Assembly (NCBI GenBank): GCA_013361525.1
Contig: JABFXY010000024.1
Location: 62,001-126,000, forward strand
Direction: 5' to 3'
Source of the DNA: Polyangiaceae bacterium
Lineage (GTDB): Bacteria > Myxococcota_A > Polyangia > Polyangiales > Polyangiaceae
DNA: 64,000 nucleotides
Shown here: piece by piece, positions 61,192 to 64,000 of the stretch
How positions within the stretch are numbered: position 1 is the stretch's first letter
How the letters are laid out: the number at the start of each line of letters is the position of its first letter
Notes under the pieces: model-generated
Seen by the model: the letters and a program-made list of their open reading frames with translations, nothing else
What the model was told of the DNA's origin: nothing
The model's database searches: none
Translations under genes and position numbers: made by a program

Positions 61192-61295
61192 GGGGCTGTC
61201 CCAAGTTTCGGCTCGTCGTCGGCCCGGCCCGCGCTGACGCGCGCAAGCGAAGGCCGGGCCGGACGACGAGCCGAGGGCCGAAGCCTGGACAGCCC
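61192..61295. mobile_element. Hairpin, MITE-like or intergenic palindromic element
   Basis: This 104-bp near-complete inverted repeat has outer arms GGGGCTGTCC / GGACAGCCC and inner arms GGCTCGTCGTCGGCCCGGCC / GGCCGGGCCGGACGACGAGCC, with a small bulge, around a GC-rich centre. It lies between convergent DUF2169 and DUF4150 genes. It could act as a terminator, but the length, defined ends and lack of a T-tract fit a small folded mobile repeat. No target-site duplication is evident. A second small hairpin, CCGCCC-ttc-GGGCGG, follows at 61311-61325. Confidence 0.55.
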
Positions 61296-61326
61296 TTCAT
61301 TGCCACTTGGCCGCCCTTCGGGCGGA

Positions 61327-61728
61327 CTAGGGCCTCAGCGCCATGACCCGCGGCTGGCTCGGGAAGATCCGACAACCCGGAGCATTGGTGCTGTTCTGGA
61401 TGTTGATCGTGGTCAGTCGCGCGAGCGGCGCACCCCGAACGAGGCAGGTGAACGCGCCGGTCACCGGGCGCGTCGGGCCCATGACCGTCCCGGAGGCAAC
61501 ACCCGTCGCGATGCCCGGATTGTCACCCATCGAAATGGCCGGGGTCGACATCAGGTTATGGGCCGGCGCAAACGTCATGAGAACGTTGAAGACCGGATTG
61601 ACCGTGGTCGGCCCGATCGACGCATTCGGATAAGGGATCGGGATCGGCGACGGCGACGGCGGCATCGGCGTCATGCAAACGTCGGGGAATCCCAAGTTGG
61701 CGCCACCCATCTGCGTACTGGCAAACAT
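61327..61728 (-). CDS. DUF4150 PAAR-like T6SS tip protein
   Basis: The 133-residue protein has the DUF4150 (PAAR-like) layout: N-terminal GGANLGFPDVCMTPMPPSPSPIPIPYPN, then SMGDNPGIATGVASGTVMGPTRPVTGAFTCLVRGAPLARLTTINIQNSTNAPGCR. It is expected to cap the VgrG needle. It is the last gene of the leftward operon (pentapeptide, pentapeptide, DUF3540, DUF4150), 33 bp after DUF3540. A C-terminal toxin domain is absent. Confidence 0.9.
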   Translation of the reverse strand: MFASTQMGGANLGFPDVCMTPMPPSPSPIPIPYPNASIGPTTVNPVFNVLMTFAPAHNLMSTPAISMGDNPGIATGVASGTVMGPTRPVTGAFTCLVRGAPLARLTTINIQNSTNAPGCRIFPSQPRVMALRP

Positions 61729-61761
61729 ATCGTCCTCCGCTTTCTTCTCGTCGTCGCGCGA

Positions 61762-62472
61762 TCACGCGATATGGACTTGCTCGCCGTTCAGCTTCACGAG
61801 CTTGTTCGCCGTCATCAGCGTATTGTCGGCGTGAAGCGAAGCATTGCCCTCCGCCGACATCACAATTTGACCCGCCTTCACCTGATCGACCTCTTCGACC
61901 CGGCGGTAGGAACGCTTCAAGGTCTGGCTCAATCGCTCCAACCGCGAGTCGACGATCCCGGCGACGACGCGCACCTTCTCCAAGTTGGCATCCAGCGCTT
62001 GCCCAACGACCGACACCGATGCGGACAGGAGCTTCGTCGCGAGGGATCGAACGGTCACGCTCGGCGCATTGATCGAAACCTCACCGCCGCTCGAGACTTC
62101 GACCTCGCGCTCACCGACCACGGCCACCTTTCCGCGACGCGCGCGGAGCTCCACATCTCCTTCCACGGAGAGCACGGCTTGCGCATCGCTTCCGCGGGTG
62201 AGCACGCTCAGGATGAACGACTCCGTGCCCTGGCGGGCCCACAACACCTTATCGCCGACCTTCGGCTCGAGGAGGCAACCGGCGGCGCGCCGAACGTTGG
62301 CGACGACTTCTCCACGCGCTGCCAGCACGAACACGGACGGGCTCGGCTCGCTGTACACCGTCGCAAAGGCCATGGTTGCGCCCTCCTGAAAGCCCGGGCG
62401 TGGCATGGCGCGATCGGCCTGTACCGACTCCGTCGCGGATTCTTCCAAGACCCAATCGAGCGCCTTTTGCAT
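61762..62472 (-). CDS. DUF3540 protein (T6SS-associated)
   Basis: The 236-residue protein has an N-terminal OB-like part (FVLAARGEVVANVRRAAGCLLEPKVGDKVLWARQGTESFILSVL). Gp5-needle-like short strands follow (VLSVEGDVELRARRGKVAVVGEREVEVSSGGEVSINAPSVTVRS), then a C-terminal helical/strand region. DUF3540 genes co-occur with DUF2169, DUF4150 and pentapeptide genes in T6SS effector clusters; a spike or adaptor role is inferred. It lies between the pentapeptide protein (12 bp) and DUF4150. Confidence 0.88.
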   Translation of the reverse strand: MQKALDWVLEESATESVQADRAMPRPGFQEGATMAFATVYSEPSPSVFVLAARGEVVANVRRAAGCLLEPKVGDKVLWARQGTESFILSVLTRGSDAQAVLSVEGDVELRARRGKVAVVGEREVEVSSGGEVSINAPSVTVRSLATKLLSASVSVVGQALDANLEKVRVVAGIVDSRLERLSQTLKRSYRRVEEVDQVKAGQIVMSAEGNASLHADNTLMTANKLVKLNGEQVHIA

Positions 62473-62484
62473 GATGACCTCGCC

Positions 62485-63555
62485 TTACTTCGAGCTGGGG
62501 TGATGCCGCTCCCACCAGGTTTCGGCTTCGCGAAGCTCTTCGTCGTCGCCCAACGCCGCGCGCTTCGACAGACCAAACGACGTACCGTCCTGTTTGGTCG
62601 CGTGGAGGCGCGTTCGAAACATCGTCGCGCCCGTGAAGTCTGCGTTCGACAGATCCGCGTGGGACATGTCCGCATACGTCATGTCCGCGTCGACGAACGA
62701 GGCGCCGACACATCGACTCTTTTGCCAAATGCTCATGCCGAGCCTGGCGCCGGTGAGCACGGCTGACTCGCAATCGGCCTTGTGGAAGATCGCTTGATAG
62801 AGGTTCGCGCGGTCGAAGCTCGCCAGCATGAGCTTCGCTTCGGGGAACATCGCGTTCTTCGCGTTCGCGCCGCGCAGATTGGCACTCGCGAGGTTGCACC
62901 CCTTGAAGTTCGTCTGGACCAGCGTCGCCCCCTCGAAGTCACACCCAGCGAGGTCGCAGTCCATGATCTGGCAGAGCGAGAGATCTTTGCCGCGGAAGCT
63001 CTTGCCGGCGAGCTTGCAGTCGACGATGGCGATTTGCTTGAACGTGGCCGCCCGTTCGATCGTCGTCGTCGACAGATCCGCCTTGTAGAAGGTCGTTCGG
63101 TGGAGCATCGCCCCGTCGAACATCGTGTCGATGAGCGTGTTGTCGGTGAACGTGACCTCATCCATCTTCGCCCGCTGGAGGTCGGTGCGCGTGAGGTCCA
63201 TCCGGGCCCAGGTCGAGTGCGAGATCTTCGCCCCGGCGCAGATGCCCGCGAGCAGCATCACCTCGGACATTTGGGTCGCCGTGAGGTCGGCATTCGTGAG
63301 CGTCACGCCGTTCGCCTGACAGCGAAAGAACGTCGCGCGTTGGGCCCTGACGTCGGCGAGGTCGGCACCGGATAAATCGCATTGCGAAAACTGCGCCTCC
63401 GCGAGCCGAGCGCCGCGCAGATTCGCGTGGCGGAAGGTGCAGCTCGACGCCATCACACCCGACAGGTCCAGGCCGGAGAGGTCCGTCCCGTCGAAGTCGA
63501 GCCCGTCGAGGACCGGACTGTCTTCGATCAAGGACTCTGCTTCGGCGCGATCCAT
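62485..63555 (-). CDS. Pentapeptide-repeat protein
   Basis: The 356-residue protein is built almost wholly of A(D/N)Lxx pentapeptides: LSGLDLSGVMASSCTFRHANLRGARLAEAQFSQCDLSGADL and onward to about residue 320. It should form a right-handed quadrilateral beta-helix. The C-terminal 35 residues are non-repeat and acidic (LGDDEELREAETWWERHH). In DUF2169/VgrG clusters such proteins are part of the cargo-adaptor set. Its ATG shares one base with the stop of the preceding pentapeptide gene. Confidence 0.92.
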   Translation of the reverse strand: MDRAEAESLIEDSPVLDGLDFDGTDLSGLDLSGVMASSCTFRHANLRGARLAEAQFSQCDLSGADLADVRAQRATFFRCQANGVTLTNADLTATQMSEVMLLAGICAGAKISHSTWARMDLTRTDLQRAKMDEVTFTDNTLIDTMFDGAMLHRTTFYKADLSTTTIERAATFKQIAIVDCKLAGKSFRGKDLSLCQIMDCDLAGCDFEGATLVQTNFKGCNLASANLRGANAKNAMFPEAKLMLASFDRANLYQAIFHKADCESAVLTGARLGMSIWQKSRCVGASFVDADMTYADMSHADLSNADFTGATMFRTRLHATKQDGTSFGLSKRAALGDDEELREAETWWERHHPSSK

Positions 63556-64000
63556 CAGACGTCGCCCTCCCTTCGCGGGATCGTCCTGACGCGTTTGACG
63601 TTCGCACCCTTCATGCTGACCTTGTCACCGCCGACGCGACCCATATCGGCTCGATACAGGTTCGCATCCTCGAACGACGCGTGGTCCATGATGGCGCCCC
63701 CGAAGAGCGCCTCCAACAGATCGGCGCGGTGGAACGTGCAGCGCTTCAGGCTCGCGGCCATGTAGCGCGAGAGCTGTGCGCGCGCGTCGTCGAACTTCGA
63801 ACCGTCGGCGATGGCTTCCGAGAAGTCGGTCTCGTCCAGCTGGGCAAACGAGAAGTCACAAGTGTCGATTTTCGCGCCACGAAAGTGAGAACGCCGCACG
63901 TCGGCGTTCAAGAACGAGCAGCGAATGAACGACGCGCCGCGCTCGATCCGGGCCGCGCGTAGGTTCTCCAAATTGGCATGATCGAACCGCCCGTCGGTGA
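63555..64000 (-). CDS. Pentapeptide-repeat protein, 5' end beyond window
   Basis: The frame stays open through the window edge (RFDHANLENLRAARIERGASF), so only the C-terminal about 148 residues are seen. They comprise pentapeptide coils (FIRCSFLNADVRRSHFRGAKIDTCDFSFAQLDETDF; LKRCTFHRADLLEALFGGAIMDHASFEDANLYRADM). In this T6SS context pentapeptide segments are often fused to DUF2169, so the missing N-terminal part could be another DUF2169 domain; this is inference. Stop and next start share one base. Confidence 0.88.
   Translation of the reverse strand, partial: TDGRFDHANLENLRAARIERGASFIRCSFLNADVRRSHFRGAKIDTCDFSFAQLDETDFSEAIADGSKFDDARAQLSRYMAASLKRCTFHRADLLEALFGGAIMDHASFEDANLYRADMGRVGGDKVSMKGANVKRVRTIPRREGDV

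Noticed and set aside
61327-61728. Toxin fused to the DUF4150 protein
   Set aside because: The protein ends directly after the PAAR-like core, with no C-terminal extension.
1-64000. tRNA, rRNA, integrase or transposase genes marking an island boundary
   Set aside because: None could be recognised on either strand; the T6SS region therefore cannot be called an inserted island from this window alone.

Overview
The window looks like chromosomal DNA of a predatory delta-proteobacterium-like myxobacterium, most likely of the Polyangiales/Sandaracinus type. This is inferred from several traits: very high GC; a MYXO-CTERM-like tail; four Hanks-type Ser/Thr kinases; many Cys-rich or Gly/Ser-linker lipoproteins; FHA-type sigma-54 activators; a sphingolipid-type desaturase; and T6SS tip genes of the DUF2169/DUF3540/DUF4150 class. 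No rRNA, tRNA, CRISPR array, integrase or transposase was seen, so the taxonomic placement is an inference.

Region 1 (1-7.2 kb) holds envelope proteins: a truncated first gene, a right-handed beta-helix lipoprotein, a beta-barrel protein, an Arg-rich lipoprotein, a MYXO-CTERM protein and an OmpA-type porin, closed by a clear terminator. Region 2 (7.2-14.0 kb) is a six-gene overlapping operon: TolC-like channel, membrane fusion protein, ABC ATPase, MacB permease, response regulator and histidine kinase. It is a complete tripartite exporter with its own two-component system.

Region 3 (14.1-34.3 kb) is a mosaic of single genes and small operons. It includes an HxlR regulator behind three operators phased at exactly 37 bp, a beta-carbonic anhydrase, a ferritin-like/Fer4/CDGSH fusion, an alcohol dehydrogenase, a sphingolipid delta-4-desaturase homologue, an M1 (LTA4 hydrolase-like) peptidase, and AraC and TetR regulators. 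It also has an ECF sigma with a SnoaL-like tail, a 1260-residue kinase/ATPase/TPR protein, and an HxlR-OPT transporter pair.

Region 4 (34.3-46.0 kb) is devoted to signalling and secreted proteins. A transmembrane kinase heads an operon of a PEGA-like membrane protein and three lipoproteins. Downstream, a lysozyme-like lipoprotein with a seven-bladed lectin-type propeller is divergent from a lipoprotein that combines an endostatin-like domain with a beta-propeller.

Region 5 (46.4-64.0 kb) is a type VI secretion tip/effector-loading island. It contains vgrG with a downstream AAA ATPase, two DUF2169 adaptor genes, a broken second vgrG, a kinase convergent with an FHA-sigma-54 activator, a CYTH lipoprotein and an alpha/beta-hydrolase. 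It ends with a leftward operon of pentapeptide repeats, DUF3540 and a DUF4150 PAAR-like cap that runs off the window.

The most notable structure is a 27-bp near-palindrome present five times, at 35498, 43613, 49384, 52329 and 59149. All copies are in promoter regions of Regions 4 and 5 and none was found in the first 35 kb. It would tie the kinase-lipoprotein operon, the lysozyme-lectin, the endostatin-like protein and both T6SS modules into one candidate regulon for contact-dependent killing or prey interaction. That functional reading is inference; the repeats themselves are directly visible.
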